Origin: Pyxicephalus adspersus
Taxonomy: Eukaryota > Chordata > Amphibia > Anura > Pyxicephalidae
Length of the DNA stretch: 64,000 bases
Assembly: GCF_032062135.1 (NCBI RefSeq)
Contig: NC_092858.1
Span: forward strand, 128,884,644-128,948,643
Direction: 5' to 3'
Numbering within the stretch: position 1 is the stretch's first letter; every line of letters starts with the position of its first letter. Below are positions 50,083-60,983 of this stretch, one piece after another. The notes under the pieces were generated by a model that had not been told where the DNA came from, did not search any database, and worked only from the letters and a program-made list of their open reading frames with translations. Position numbers and translations under genes: made by a program.

Positions 50083-51220
50083 TATAATCATAATGTTTTT
50101 TATGCTTATAAAATCATTCTAAATGATACATATATATGAGAATGGCAACAGATGCTGATATTTTAGAACTAAGTTGCACACAAATGTACCTGGAGGCGGC
50201 AAACTGGACATAATTTGCACACAAAGAAATCCAAGTTTGACTTTAAAATTGAGAATGAAAAAAGAAACTAGAAATTGTAACCTCATCTTAACATTGGGTA
50301 ACTAACTAACTTAGGCTTAGTTCAAATAAAAAAAACTTCTACTTTAAAACTTGCACAGACAGTGAGGTTGTCAGAAAATTTACTATTGATTTAAAAGGAA
50401 AATCATACAATTATCTCACTATTGTAGATGAGCAGTAAGGCAGCAGAAATTAGCAACCCAGGAGATGGATGAAAGAATGGAGATAACAAGGCAATCATGA
50501 TATTATTTACCAGTTTGATTCACACATTTTCTAATTGAATTAATTGTCCAAAAAATGTACAAGTTTGGGTGAATTTTGAGTGAAAACATATATAAATAGA
50601 CCTGTTGACATTTTAACCAAGTTAAAGGTAATGTAAGGTGATTTTTTTATTCTAATTAGTGTAGGTCTATGACTATGGACAAAAAATATGTATTTTTTGT
50701 AAGAAAGTTATGAAATAATGAAGATAAAAGTCACCAGATACATTTCCCCTTAAAGATGACCCTAACCATTTTTTTTTTGTTAGTGTTATATTATTTGTCT
50801 TTTATTTATTAGTAATCTTTTATCTATCCAGCATGTAAACCTTTCTTCATGTTTCCCTGTCTTCCTAACTGTTGTAAAAAGCCTGTTGTGTACAGATCAC
50901 AGATATACAGGCATAAATTAACACATGCACAAGTGAGAGAAATTACTTACCTCCTATTGAAAGACCAACATTTTTGAGGTGGTTTTACTTTAGCTAAATC
51001 ATTAGGCCCAATTAGACTGCAGAAGAAGACTGTCTTGGGAAAACCATGCATGAGTGATCCTGTATAGTTGGCATCTGATATTAGTTAATAAAAGTTTTCA
51101 ATCCTTGACCAGGTCCCATTACAAGTTTTCTGTATCACCCAGGTTTTTCCATGGTAATCTATCAATCAGGCCCATAGTAATCTGGGAGTCTTTACATACA
51201 AAACACACACATACACACAT
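50083..51220. other. Unclassified AT-rich DNA
   Basis: Only the possible small exon at 50951-51016 stands out. Confidence 0.45.
50951..51016 (-). other. Possible minus-strand exon, 66 bp
   Basis: A strong acceptor (gacagtcttcttctgcag) and a strong donor (AGGAG|gtaagt) frame 66 bp on the minus strand. Only one frame is open: one base, 21 codons (LIGPNDLAKVKPPQKCWSFNR), then AG. The lysine/proline-rich peptide is not recognised. It is the best-looking splice-bounded interval in the window, but a single unsupported exon can be chance. Confidence 0.22.
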
Positions 51221-51233
51221 TATATACATACAC

Positions 51234-51279
<46 letters not shown>

Positions 51280-51332
51280 GTGTATGTATATATACATCAA
51301 TATATATATATATATATATATATTGATGTATA
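51221..51332. repeat. Two adjoining TA-rich palindromes
   Basis: 51221-51292 reads the same on both strands around a (TA)n core (outer sequence TATATACATACACATTATAT). 51291-51332 is a second perfect palindrome with outer TATACATCAATATAT. Such arms can extrude cruciforms and are often unstable. Confidence 0.9.
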
Positions 51333-53860
51333 CAGTGAATAGCAGATGTAAACATAGAAACCTGTAAAAGAGAAAAATAAAATACCCATTATAATTTCCC
51401 CTAAAAATTAGTTTGAACCCTCAGAGGCCCATATTTATTACTGTATAAGCAACCTGGCTACAATAAAATAATAATGATGGTTCAACTGAGTTTTAGGTAG
51501 AACCCTAAAGGTAGAACCCTGCAGTGTGTTTAGCCACATGGAACTGCAGCAGCTTTCCTACCGGTATTTGTTCTTTAGAAACCCAAAATTTTGACAAGCA
51601 TTAGGAAATACTTTTTATTTTTTAGTTCTCAGTAAAGCAGAAAAGTTTTTATTTTTGCCAGTGTCATTTTTGGGGAGATTTTGTCCAATCTTCTGTCCCA
51701 GAAAGCAATGGCACATCTGACCAATTATAGAACTCTCCTTCCTAATTGTATCCAAACTCAAACTAATGGTTGGAAGAAGTCTGTTTAAGGGGGGCCTGTG
51801 ACCTGTTTCAAGACCATTCACAAATAAGTTGAAAATATTGTAATATAAATGAAAGTTAAATAAGTTAAGTTTTTAAAAATAGATGATATTCTACAGAAGA
51901 CTCGTCATTGTGAAAGTTTGAGATGTTTTAATAATTATTTCAAAGAACGGTACCATTAATTGTTTACAAAGTTTCTTGTCAAGCCTTTAAAATTCCCCCT
52001 TTTTTATGTTTTTTTTTTTATGGGTTTTTTTTAAATGTCGGGGATTTGATTTATGTGACTCACATTATTGGCACCAACAATTTTAGTATCTTTGCATGAT
52101 TCCCTTTTGTCATTCAGAGACAAAACAATTTGAGTAAAAATTTTATGTGCAATAAAAATCACTCTAGGGCCGCTTATGGCCTATCAATCTGCAATATTTC
52201 ATGTCACAGCTGTAGCAAATACCCTGTGGATCTAGACTCTAGCAGACCTACAAGTCCTTGGAGCTCAAACACAATGGGAGACATGTTTCTTTGTGATTCT
52301 GATCATCTCTTACCTGGCTCAAGTGCTGATCCATATGCTCTAAGCTGTGCAAATGGATCATTTAGAGAAAAAAATGTAATAAAAAATGGACTCAACATCA
52401 TATAGTTTTTACCATCAGAAAGTTAAAGGGCTTGCATACCTCTTGCATAAATATATCGCAAAATCCCAATGTGATGAATTCCATCCAATGTCTTATGGTA
52501 ATTCCAATAACTAATCTATAAGAACTGTAAATTAGCCCCTTTCACCACTCATATAGGTGAAAGAACAACAGAACCCTAACTCAATACCCTAATAATTCTT
52601 ACCATTTACAGTATTCTGTAAAAAAATACTCTGCACTGAAAGGAAAACTAAAGATAAACAGGCTGAATATATTCTGATCCTAGTGTAGCTCAATATTTTG
52701 CCCTCATGGTGACAGTCCAATGTACCTCTGCAGCCTCCAACTTTTTCTCCCACAATAAATATTTGTGGGTAAAGTGTTACAACAGGCAGTGACACCTATC
52801 CTTGCTAGCAATGTTAGCATTTACTCCACCACCACCACTTTCATATGTTGCCTACACAAGGAGGATCAGCTCCCCTGTTACAAACTCCCCTGTAAAGCAA
52901 TACCATGTAATACCTGCATTAATGAGTCATAGCTAAAACAGAAATCCTAAAAGTAGCAAAACACTAGTGGTACTTTACCAAAGGTCCTTTACAATATATC
53001 TTAAGAAAATGAAAAATATCCTGCCATACTAGGCCTACACAAGTAATCCCTAAGATGAATTTTAAAATAAAATCTTGGCTGCCTGGCTCTTGCAGTTCAC
53101 AGAATGCCCTACCTGTGCCAGTAAATCCTGACTTCCACGCTGTGCAGCAGCTGACGCGATTTGCTTCGTAAAAACAAATCTCCTTCAGCGGATTTCAGGG
53201 ACAAAAATTAGAGGGCTGCTCAGCTTAAACTGGCTTACATGCTCCATTCGCATTGTCAACATAATATTGTGGCTGGTGCTAAAATCAACAGATTGCTAAG
53301 TGATTATGCATTCACAGAGCTTTCTTGTTGTTTCTCAGTTTTTTTTCTTTTTGGGCATAGGCACTTATCAAAAAAGCGTATGAAAACCACACAGGAAAAC
53401 CACCCAGGTATTATTAACTATTTGTTGGCCCTGTTTTCTCAGCAATAGTCATTTTTTCTGAGTGTTAAAAGAAAGAAAAAGTCCAAATTTCCTACAGCTA
53501 ACTTGTGGTGCATGAAAGGACCCATGCTTTGTGCCTGTAAGGGTCCTGAATCCTAAACCCAGGCTTTGTACCATGCTTAAATTAAACTAAAGCAATGTCC
53601 TATTTCAGAAGCTTTGCTTTTAGTATAGGCTCTGGCATTTGACAATTGATTGACAGTGAACAGGGCTAAACTGAAGATGAGAATGAGGCTTAAGGCAGGA
53701 TTCAAACCATTATGTTGCACTGTGGTTCCATTATTATGAATACAACTTTAACCCATCCTCTAAAAGGCATCTGTGTTGCAGCCAACTGCAATGCATAGAT
53801 ACAAATTACTGGTGTTCTAATGCTCTACACCAGAAAAAATGTGCAGGCAAGTTTCCCTGC
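51333..53860. other. Unclassified DNA
   Basis: No repeat family is recognised. Two minus-strand intervals have strong polypyrimidine acceptors and good donors: 52314-52344 (31 bp) and 52603-52635 (33 bp, one open reading AEYFFTEYCK). Both are too short to call. Confidence 0.4.
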
Positions 53861-54352
53861 TGTTAGGGATAAATGCCCTGGCAGGTTGCATTGGATTACC
53901 CAGGACATGCAGTCTTTGTGGTGTAATGCCAAGTCTTTGCTAGAGGACTCCGCAGGGGATGAGTTGCTGGTAATCCTAGTGCTCACCAGGCATAAGCAGG
54001 TTTTGGTGTAGGTACAGCCAGATATTTCGGGGCAAGTTGGGTCTCAGTAGAAGGTTGAGCTATGGTCAATGTCTGAAAAGTTGGCCAAGATGTAACGCTG
54101 GGTAAAGCAGCGAGTAGCATGCCAGGGATTCAGTAACCTGCGCCTGGAACTAGAGAGACTTAAAAAGGATTACCAGCCAATAGTAGGGCAGGATCCAACT
54201 AATCTCTTCATTGGCTGCAGTACATACTCTCTAATCCCCTCCAGCTGTGCAGAGAGTGCTGGGGATGCAGAGATGAACAGAGTGCATAGGACTAAAGGGA
54301 GGCTGCTAAACATAGGAGCACAACTATTTACTTAAACATGGCTGCTTAGGCA
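53861..54352 (-). mobile_element. LTR-like element, family A copy 2
   Basis: It begins TGTTAGGG like 19597 and keeps the same block order: 'gccctggcaggt', 'gctggtaatcctag', 'cctggaactag.gag', 'cagtacatactc', 'ctaaagggaggctgc'. It retains 'cattggctgcag' uninterrupted, showing the empty site of the MITE nested in copy 1. The right boundary (…ggcaaca) is approximate. There is no internal coding region. Confidence 0.45.
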
Positions 54353-54829
54353 ACAGCTGAAGCTCATCAAATATGGTATTCAGAATGATCAAAATATGGG
54401 ACTTTCATGGCAGTTGAATACTATAAAATGAATACATTTTATTTTCAACATTTTAAAAGGAGTTTATACATGCCTCTCCCCATATAACAATTCAGGGGAA
54501 GTTAGATAACATCATAACATTGATAGGCTGAATACATTGTACACCTTACATATGTAGGGATCATCCAACGGCTGAAAAAAGCCGCAGCCACTGCACAATC
54601 AAAACAGACAAAATATATATTTGTTACTGTTAGTGTCTTTATTAACAGGTGACACGTGCCAGGCCCCTGCCATCATATGGGAATAAAGTCCTTTGACAAA
54701 TCAAGAGAACATCACTGCTGCTCCTCTCTCCTCCTGAGTTTGGATTAGAACTAAAAATGCCGGTACTCATGACATCAACACAATCCTGATCCCAGTACTA
54801 TTACCAGCACTAGTCAAAATATACTCCCT
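54353..54829. other. Unclassified AT-rich DNA
   Basis: Nothing is recognised in this block. Confidence 0.4.
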
Positions 54830-55190
54830 GTGGATGACTTGTGCAAACAGTACCATACATCAGCGATATTATTTCATCTTCCTCAACAGTGGTTAATTAG
54901 ATTGCTGTTATTCCCAGTTAATTATACTGTAACGAAGCATATTTGTCTGTTCTATACCCCTGAGGAAGCCCTCATAGGTGAAACACGTTGGGTAACGAGA
55001 TGTTTTACCGGCCATTTATACTATACGCTATTATTGTTACCTAGAATAGGTAATCTATGTTTAGTCCAGCAGCATCCATTCCATGATTATACAATGGGCG
55101 ATGGATACACACATGTTTTGATGTATCTTTTTGAATTAAAACACTTGAAAAGCAGCCTTGAAGCCCCTCTTTCCTTTCCTAATACTTAAA
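54830..55190 (+). repeat. Repeat with CCTGAGGAAGCC / GAAACACGT module
   Basis: 'cccctgaggaagccctcatagg', then 'tgaaacacgttggg' (54957-54993), and 'gatgtatctttttgaat' near 55120-55137, ending in a TAAAAC tail. These are components of a frog interspersed repeat related to those at 26151 and 40437. The 119-codon open frame through it has no protein-like features. Confidence 0.45.
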
Positions 55191-55269
55191 TGATATACTC
55201 ATAGGGGTGGCTATACACTTAATATTGCAAACTGAGAGAGTGGGAAGGCAAACTCTTTTATACCTTTTA

Positions 55270-55535
55270 TATAAAGTAAAAAAAAAATCTCTCAAAACAT
55301 TTTTTTTTCAATAAAAGGGGAGGGCCCCCCTTCTGTATTTACCACCGCAGCCACAGAAACTGAACAGGAAACCTCTTCCTTGGTCATAAGATCGGGTGGT
55401 ATAAGCATAAGCAGGAAGAAGATGGACGAAGATGACAGGTGTGCTGGTTCCTCTAAATGAAAGCGGATTGTGGGGGGATCAAGAGCTCTGCAGAAGTACG
55501 ACTACATGTCTTTTTTAAAAGAAAGTTCCATTTTA
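55270..55535. mobile_element. Non-autonomous element, 'GAAGATGGC' family, copy 3
   Basis: It shares 'aataaaaggggaggg', 'ttctgta.ttaccaccgc', 'aagcaggaagaagatgg', 'gatcaagagctctg.agaagta' and the 'ttttaaaagaaagttccatttta' end with 10740-11280. It is shorter, missing the middle. Confidence 0.5.
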
Positions 55536-57169
55536 AATACTACTTTACATAATCATAATATTTTGGACATTCTACCTCTAGAATGAAAAAAATTGCCTGG
55601 TTCCATTCTGTATGAAATGTACTGACTTTATGGTTATATACCAGTATAATTTTTTGTGATCGTCAATAACTTATTGCTCCCATATAACGCCTGGAATCAG
55701 GAAATAAAAAACTAAATACTTTAATCCCATGAAACCTAACAAAATATTCACCACAAGTTGGTGCTGCTTAAATTCAGAAGGGACCCCACATTCACTTATT
55801 AACTTAGAAATTGTTACAAATTGTCCTGCCCCTCTTCTAAAAACTGATAAATTACCAGGCAACAATTCTGCCCTCATCTTTTTTAAACAATATGGACCCC
55901 AAACATAAAAAAACAAAAAACAATAATAAAAGTACAGTTGCTAGGATGAACCTTACACAGTTTTGGAAACACTCAACCCCACTGTATAAAAATGGTGCAG
56001 ACAACTACACTTTATATGCAATATGAAGAATGTTACATTTGTCTTACAAAGATGATACATTTTGGTCAAGTGTATTTGTTACACTTGATTTGCCACTCCT
56101 TGGTGACAAGCATTTTTAATGATGTGTATTTCTTACCTTGAAAACCTTAAAACAAATGTTGAATAATAAAACAGACTATTTTACTCTTTTAGAATAAGTG
56201 TATCCATCAAAAAACAGAAAACACCCTAACATTCAATTAATTCCAATACCTAATAGTAGGACATACAAAATCTAATATATGGCAACATAAAATGCATCAG
56301 CATTCCATGATCAAACTGTCACTTCTTCCAATTTTTGCGCTGAACGCTTACTCTTTGTACAAATGCAGACAAAGTCTTTGTTCAGTAAGGATTACCCAAC
56401 TTCAGTCAAGGTAAAGACCAGCTTAGCTTTTACATTAACTGTATTTGTCATTGTGTCAATGTGTCATTCATTTAAAGCAGGGGTCAGTGAGTATGTGTTT
56501 CTAACGACAGTTAAACTATAACTGGAATGCATGTCTTAAAACAACTATTATTAAAGTGTCTTCCTGAAAAGTATTCATTTGTGATATGTCCATTAAAAGA
56601 GTAATAAAAGCATAAAAATCTTTGCTACATCAAGTGATTCAACCAGAGCCCTAACAGTCAATATACTGAAAAGTAAAGTATTCTTTTTGTAGGGAACAGA
56701 AGATCCTTATTTAAATTGCTTGCTGTGTAAATAAACATTTAAAACTTATTTTATTTGGAAAGTAACATATTTAAAAATGTGTTCAATAGAACAACAAAAA
56801 CAGCGAGGACAAAGACCAGAATGACCTGAAAGAACCAACCAGTAATCAATTTCCTAAAACCTAAACTAATTTATTTCTCCCTGTTGTCCTGCTCGTAAAG
56901 CTGTGTTATACATATGTTCCAGCAGATCCATCTTCCTCTGGCTGCTGACACTGGTGGTGGTGGTGGGGGGGGGGTGTGGTCCAGTGATAAAGAAAGAACC
57001 GTGTTCAGGCAGAGCCACTAACTTTACCAGCGCCTATGTAACCTGCACCTTTTTTGCACAAATTTTGCTTGAGTGCTACCAGCTAACTGAATAGAGCTGT
57101 GGAGTTCTGATACACATAAGTAAAGTGTACATTGTTTTTCTTAGCAGTTTAGGATTCAGTAGAATAGAA
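55536..57169. other. Unclassified AT-rich DNA
   Basis: No gene is recognised. A (GGT)n-like G-rich stretch 'ggtggtggtggtgggggggggg' lies at about 56953-56974. Confidence 0.45.
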
Positions 57170-57626
57170 GATACAAATAGGGATGAGCGAAAAGTCAATG
57201 AGCCGACTTTAAACATTAAAAGCAAAGCCCTTTTACATGTTAGAACCACTAAATTTGCTAGGTATGTGTAGGGGAACAGTGGCAACAAGGGAAAAATACA
57301 AAAGTTCCAAAAGACCTTGTGGTTTTCCATAAAATGGCAGGTAAAGTGACAGCAAGCAAATAGGATTTTTGCGTGATGGACAGCGTACAGAAGGCAGCAT
57401 AAACATTAGGACATTGGTGGACAAGGGTGGCGCTACGTGTGAACCTACTAGTGTAGTGCATCGTCAATGTCACCAGAAGTGTGAAATACAATTTTAGTGA
57501 ATGGAGTACTGACAGGTGGCATCAACAGCAGGAGGAGGAGGAGGCAGTGGGCCCTGGGAAGGAGCAGGGACCACATTGGTAACTGGCATTTGGAGCTGGG
57601 TGTAGTCCATCGTCAGAAATTTACCT

Positions 57627-57775
57627 GCACCAAACGGTCTTCTTTGGTAAATGGGAAAAGGTATCAAACACTAAAAAATATGTATTTTTTTTTTTTTAGT
57701 AGGACAGAAATTTCACTGTACCAAACGATATTCTTTGGTAAATAGGAACAGGTATCAAACAGTAAAATATCTGTA
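57627..57775. repeat. Subterminal repeats of the hAT, left side (2 copies)
   Basis: Two copies of a ~90-bp unit with 'caccaaacgg', 'ctttggtaaat', 'ggtatcaaaca' and 'aatatctgtatt', in the same orientation as the four copies at 60984-61320. Confidence 0.85.
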
Positions 57776-57849
57776 TTGGGGCTCCCCAATGTTTGTAATC
57801 CCACCTAACTCACACAGCAGAAGGTGCAGAAGGCTGATATTTATTTGCA

Positions 57850-58439
57850 TTAACCTCCCTAGCAGTTCATTTCTTTCTGGATTTTAATGTCTAAAAGAGG
57901 TACATTGTTTTTCATGAAAATTTTTTTACAGTATAATATAATAGTATGAGTAGAATAAAGTTTGAAACACAAAATCATGTAAAAATAAATTGAATAAAAA
58001 AAAAATCTATTTAAAAAAAAAAATTTAATTTTTTTTTTTTTAATACATATTATACTCAAACTAATATATATACTGTAAAATAAATGTTCTTGAAACAGTG
58101 TACTGCTTTTACACATATAAATCCAATGTATTGCATTCAATACAGTTATTTTGTATTGAATGCAATACAAATGGATTTTGAATTTCCCGCCCTGCCCTGC
58201 CGGCAATGTACACACGCACCAATGTCAATGGGAACTCCTGGTGACTCATCAGATGCAGAAGCCGGCCGGAAAAGGAGAGAAGAAGACGGAGATTGCGGCG
58301 ATGGACAACGCGGGACGCCGGCGGATCAGGTAAGGCTCTATTTACTATTACCTCCCATAGGATTACCCACCCCAAGTGTGACTTTTAGCAACTTTTTTCT
58401 ACCCCGAGTCACACTTGGGGTTACCTCTAGGGAGGTTAA
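57850..58439. mobile_element. piggyBac-type MITE nested in the hAT
   Basis: It begins TTAACCTCCCTAG and ends with its inverted copy, CTAGGGAGGTTAA, with TTAA at each edge (57850-57853 and 58436-58439). This is a TTAA-targeting MITE. Internal foldbacks include TTGCATTCAATACA/TGTATTGAATGCAA (about 58131-58168) and CCCAAGTGTGAC/GTCACACTTGGG (about 58373-58423). A GC-rich centre contains 'gcggatcaggtaagg', which looks like a splice donor. It ends 18 bp before the EXD1-like ATG. Confidence 0.88.
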
Positions 58440-58457
58440 TTTAATTACCAATTCTAT

Positions 58458-58860
58458 ATGGAGTCTACTTCTGATGAACAATTTCTGAGCTGTATTGTTG
58501 GGAAGACTAAAAATTACAACCAATAATGGAAGATTTCAAGGAGTTTTACTTGGTGTTCATGCAGATCACACTGTTCTCCTAATTAAAGTCAATGATTTGA
58601 AGACTGGTGAAGCTGTGCGAGGAGCAAGGCTGTTTTTTGGCCAAAATGTTCTAAATGTGGAACCAGTAGAAGACTCAAGAGGCTGAAAGAAAGACAATAG
58701 AAGAAAGATTCTGCATCTCCACCACCAAAAGGTCTTGAGCGTGGGAGCTTCTGGTCTGAATATATGTCACTATGGGAAACTGCGTTGGCTGCAGGTGGGC
58801 ACAAGAAATTATGTTTACCTCTTGAAATCCTCACCATGGGACCAGGGGCCTTTAAAAATC
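58458..58860 (+). pseudogene. EXD1: EXD1 pseudogene, 5' part (LSm domain and start of exonuclease domain)
   Basis: From ATG at 58458 the frame reads MESTSDEQFLSCIVGKT, then a frameshift near 58506. It continues KITTNNGRFQGVLLGVHAD through GARLFFGQNVLNVEPVED to about 58677. This matches the N-terminal LSm-like domain of EXD1. After a changed stretch, HLHHQKVLSVGASGLNI, GKLRWLQVGTRNYVYL and, one frame over, EILTMGPGAFKN (to about 58860) match the start of the 3'-5' exonuclease domain. EXD1 is a germline protein of the piRNA-generating machinery. At least three frameshifts and stops rule out function. The domains are joined without introns, which suggests a cDNA-derived copy. The rest is inverted next door. 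Confidence 0.78.
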
Positions 58861-59118
58861 AAAACACGTATTAGGATTTTGCTCCATCGATGTTTGTTTG
58901 ATATTCAAGAAATGTACTTGTGCAGATGGCATATTTAGATACTGAGTCAAACATTCCTTCACAGTAGATGTTCGATGAGGAAGAAAACCACCAGTCTCAA
59001 TGGAAAACAAGTACATATCACCCACCTGTGTATCAAAAACATTATTCAAAAACATACCATATTGGTGGGACAAAATATCTCCCAGCCAACGACAGTCGTG
59101 GGTGACCTTTAGGATGCT
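58861..59118 (-). pseudogene. EXD1: EXD1 pseudogene, inverted continuation of the exonuclease domain
   Basis: Read on the minus strand from 59115, this gives ILKVTHDCRWLGDILSHQYG, then LNNVFDTQVGD and LFSIETGGFLP, ending MEQNPNT near 58872. HDCRWL...NNVFDTQ is the second conserved block of EXD1's DEDD-type exonuclease fold. It directly follows, in protein order, the piece ending AFKN at 58860 on the opposite strand, with about 10 residues missing between. About 85 codons here are open without a stop. An inversion of the 3' half within the copy explains the head-to-head arrangement. The C-terminal half of EXD1 is absent. Confidence 0.82.
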
Positions 59119-59204
59119 CATCTTCCTCCTGTCCCTCAGTAGGCACCAAAATATATTTCTCCTCATCAGCCACCTCTTCCTCTTCAAGCTGCAGCAGTTC
59201 CTGT

Positions 59205-60830
59205 TGTTCCATCACCTGCACAATGCCTGGGGCCTGACACACAAATGCGGGTTGGACTCATCATCATCATCATAATCGTCTTCCTCCTCTTGAAACTCCT
59301 GATGCTGGCCAGTGTCCCTTCTTGCTCCTCCTGATGCTGGCTGTGCGCTATTAATATCAAGCAGAAAGATGATGGGTATGAAGTCGTTCCAGCCTGACCA
59401 CTCCCATATCACAACGTTTGTGGCCTGCTCAAAGGGGGCCAGTACCTTGCACAGCGTCTCCATCTGCAGCCACTGATCACTGGTAAGATAGCTCAGTTGT
59501 GCGGCTGTACCAAGGCCCCGCTGCCTCCATGCACCACACTGACCAAGTAATGGCCGATGGTTAGCTTTTGCTCACACAGACGCTGCAGCATGTGCAGGGT
59601 GGAGTTCCATCTAGTCACAGTGTCACAAATCAGACTATGCAGTGGCAGCCTCTGTTGGCGCTGGATCTTGCTAAGCGTCGCGACGGCAGTAGGGGATCTG
59701 CAGACATGGCTGCAGATGGAGCGAGCCTGTCTCAGTAAGTCCTGCAGTCCTGGGTACATGCGGAGGAACTTCACCACCAGGTACAGTATGTGCGTGAAGC
59801 AGGGCACATGTGTTATGCGGCCCATGCGCAGCGTGGCCACAAGGTTGGCCCTGTTGTCGCACACTATGTTGCCTGTTGTGAGCCGGGAGGGCGTTAGCCA
59901 AGCCTCAACTTCTCTGTGAAAAGTGGACAAGAGTTCCCTGGTGGTGTGACTTTTCTTCCCCAATGACACCAAGCAGTTTCAGCACTGCCTGGCAACGCGT
60001 GTGCTTGAGGGAGCCGTAGTGGCATGCCCACTTAACCACAGTGTCCTCCGCTGCTGACCTTTCAGGAGGAGTGTCGAAAAGAGAGGAGTTGATGGTAGAA
60101 GGAATGCAGGAAGAGGAGGAGGAGGGAGAAGACTGGGGTGGCCCATGCTTTCCCACCACACTGTAATGCCTCTTGCAGACTACCGACCAGTGAGCTATGG
60201 AAGGCCACTCAGTGAACGGTGAAGAACAAGTTGCATCCTACTCCGTGCCTGGTTGTCCATGGTGACGTCGATTTGGCTGACATCGAGAGGTTTTCCATTA
60301 CATGTGCATGTAAACTGGGTACAGCTGTGCGGGAGAAGTAATGCCTGCTTGGTACATTCCACCGCCGCTCAGCACAGGCCATCAGGTCACGGAAGGGAGC
60401 CGAGTCCACAATGCTGTACGGCAGTAGCTGCAAGGCCAATAGTTTGGCTAGACGTGAATTGAGTTCAATGGCTCTATTGTTGGTTGGGCCTATAGCCTGA
60501 TACCTTGTGCAGAACTCCAGTAGAGTGCGCTGAAGGGACTGAGAGCTAGGCGAGCTGAAGGGGTCACTGGAGTACCCATCTTGCGGCGACAAATGTCGTC
60601 TGACTCCATGAAACCTGCGGTCAGAAGCTGATATTTCATCGCCGCTAGAAGTCTGTCTGGAACCAACCTCCAGAGATGTAGTAGCAATGACAGTTGGAGG
60701 TGGAGAAGGAGTCAATGGAGGTGGAAGAGGAGACGATGACGTGGATGACCTCCTTCAAGAGAACGCAAGTACAGCTCCCACTTTTGTTCGTCAAACAACA
60801 AGGGGGAGTCATCGGGAGGTACAAGCACAA
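59205..60830 (-). pseudogene. hAT transposase, broken and lacking the C-terminal domain
   Basis: Transposase text runs down the minus strand. 60715-60209 has 'LLEFCTRYQAIGPTNNRAIE', RWNVPSRHYFSRTAVPSLHA, typical of the N-terminal half after the BED finger. 59972-59493 has VCDNRANLV, CFTHILYLVVKFL and TRWNSTLHMLQRLCEQK, core RNase H-like blocks of hAT enzymes. 59463-59290 has METLCKVLAPFEQATNVV, then an acidic run (EEEDDYDDDDE). No clear BED zinc finger and no C-terminal hATC dimerisation block are seen. Several frameshifts separate the parts. After the acidic tail (to about 59130) the EXD1 segment begins. The enzyme cannot be functional. Confidence 0.85.
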
Positions 60831-60983
60831 TAGCCACGTTAACTCCTGTCTTTGCTGCTGTCGCCCTTACAGTGGCGGACTCCCAGGGAGTATGCCCCCT
60901 GCCAGATGCAGCAGGTCATGCAACGCCACGCCTTCCCCTGTGTCTACCGCTCATCTTTTACTTGTTTGGACAAAAATGCACCT

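Noticed and set aside
54830..55189. 119-codon frame
   Set aside because: It coincides with an interspersed repeat bearing the CCTGAGGAAGCC module; no domain is recognisable.
56484..56500. 'gcaggggtcagtgag', like a hAT end
   Set aside because: Only about 10 bases match and no partner end is present.
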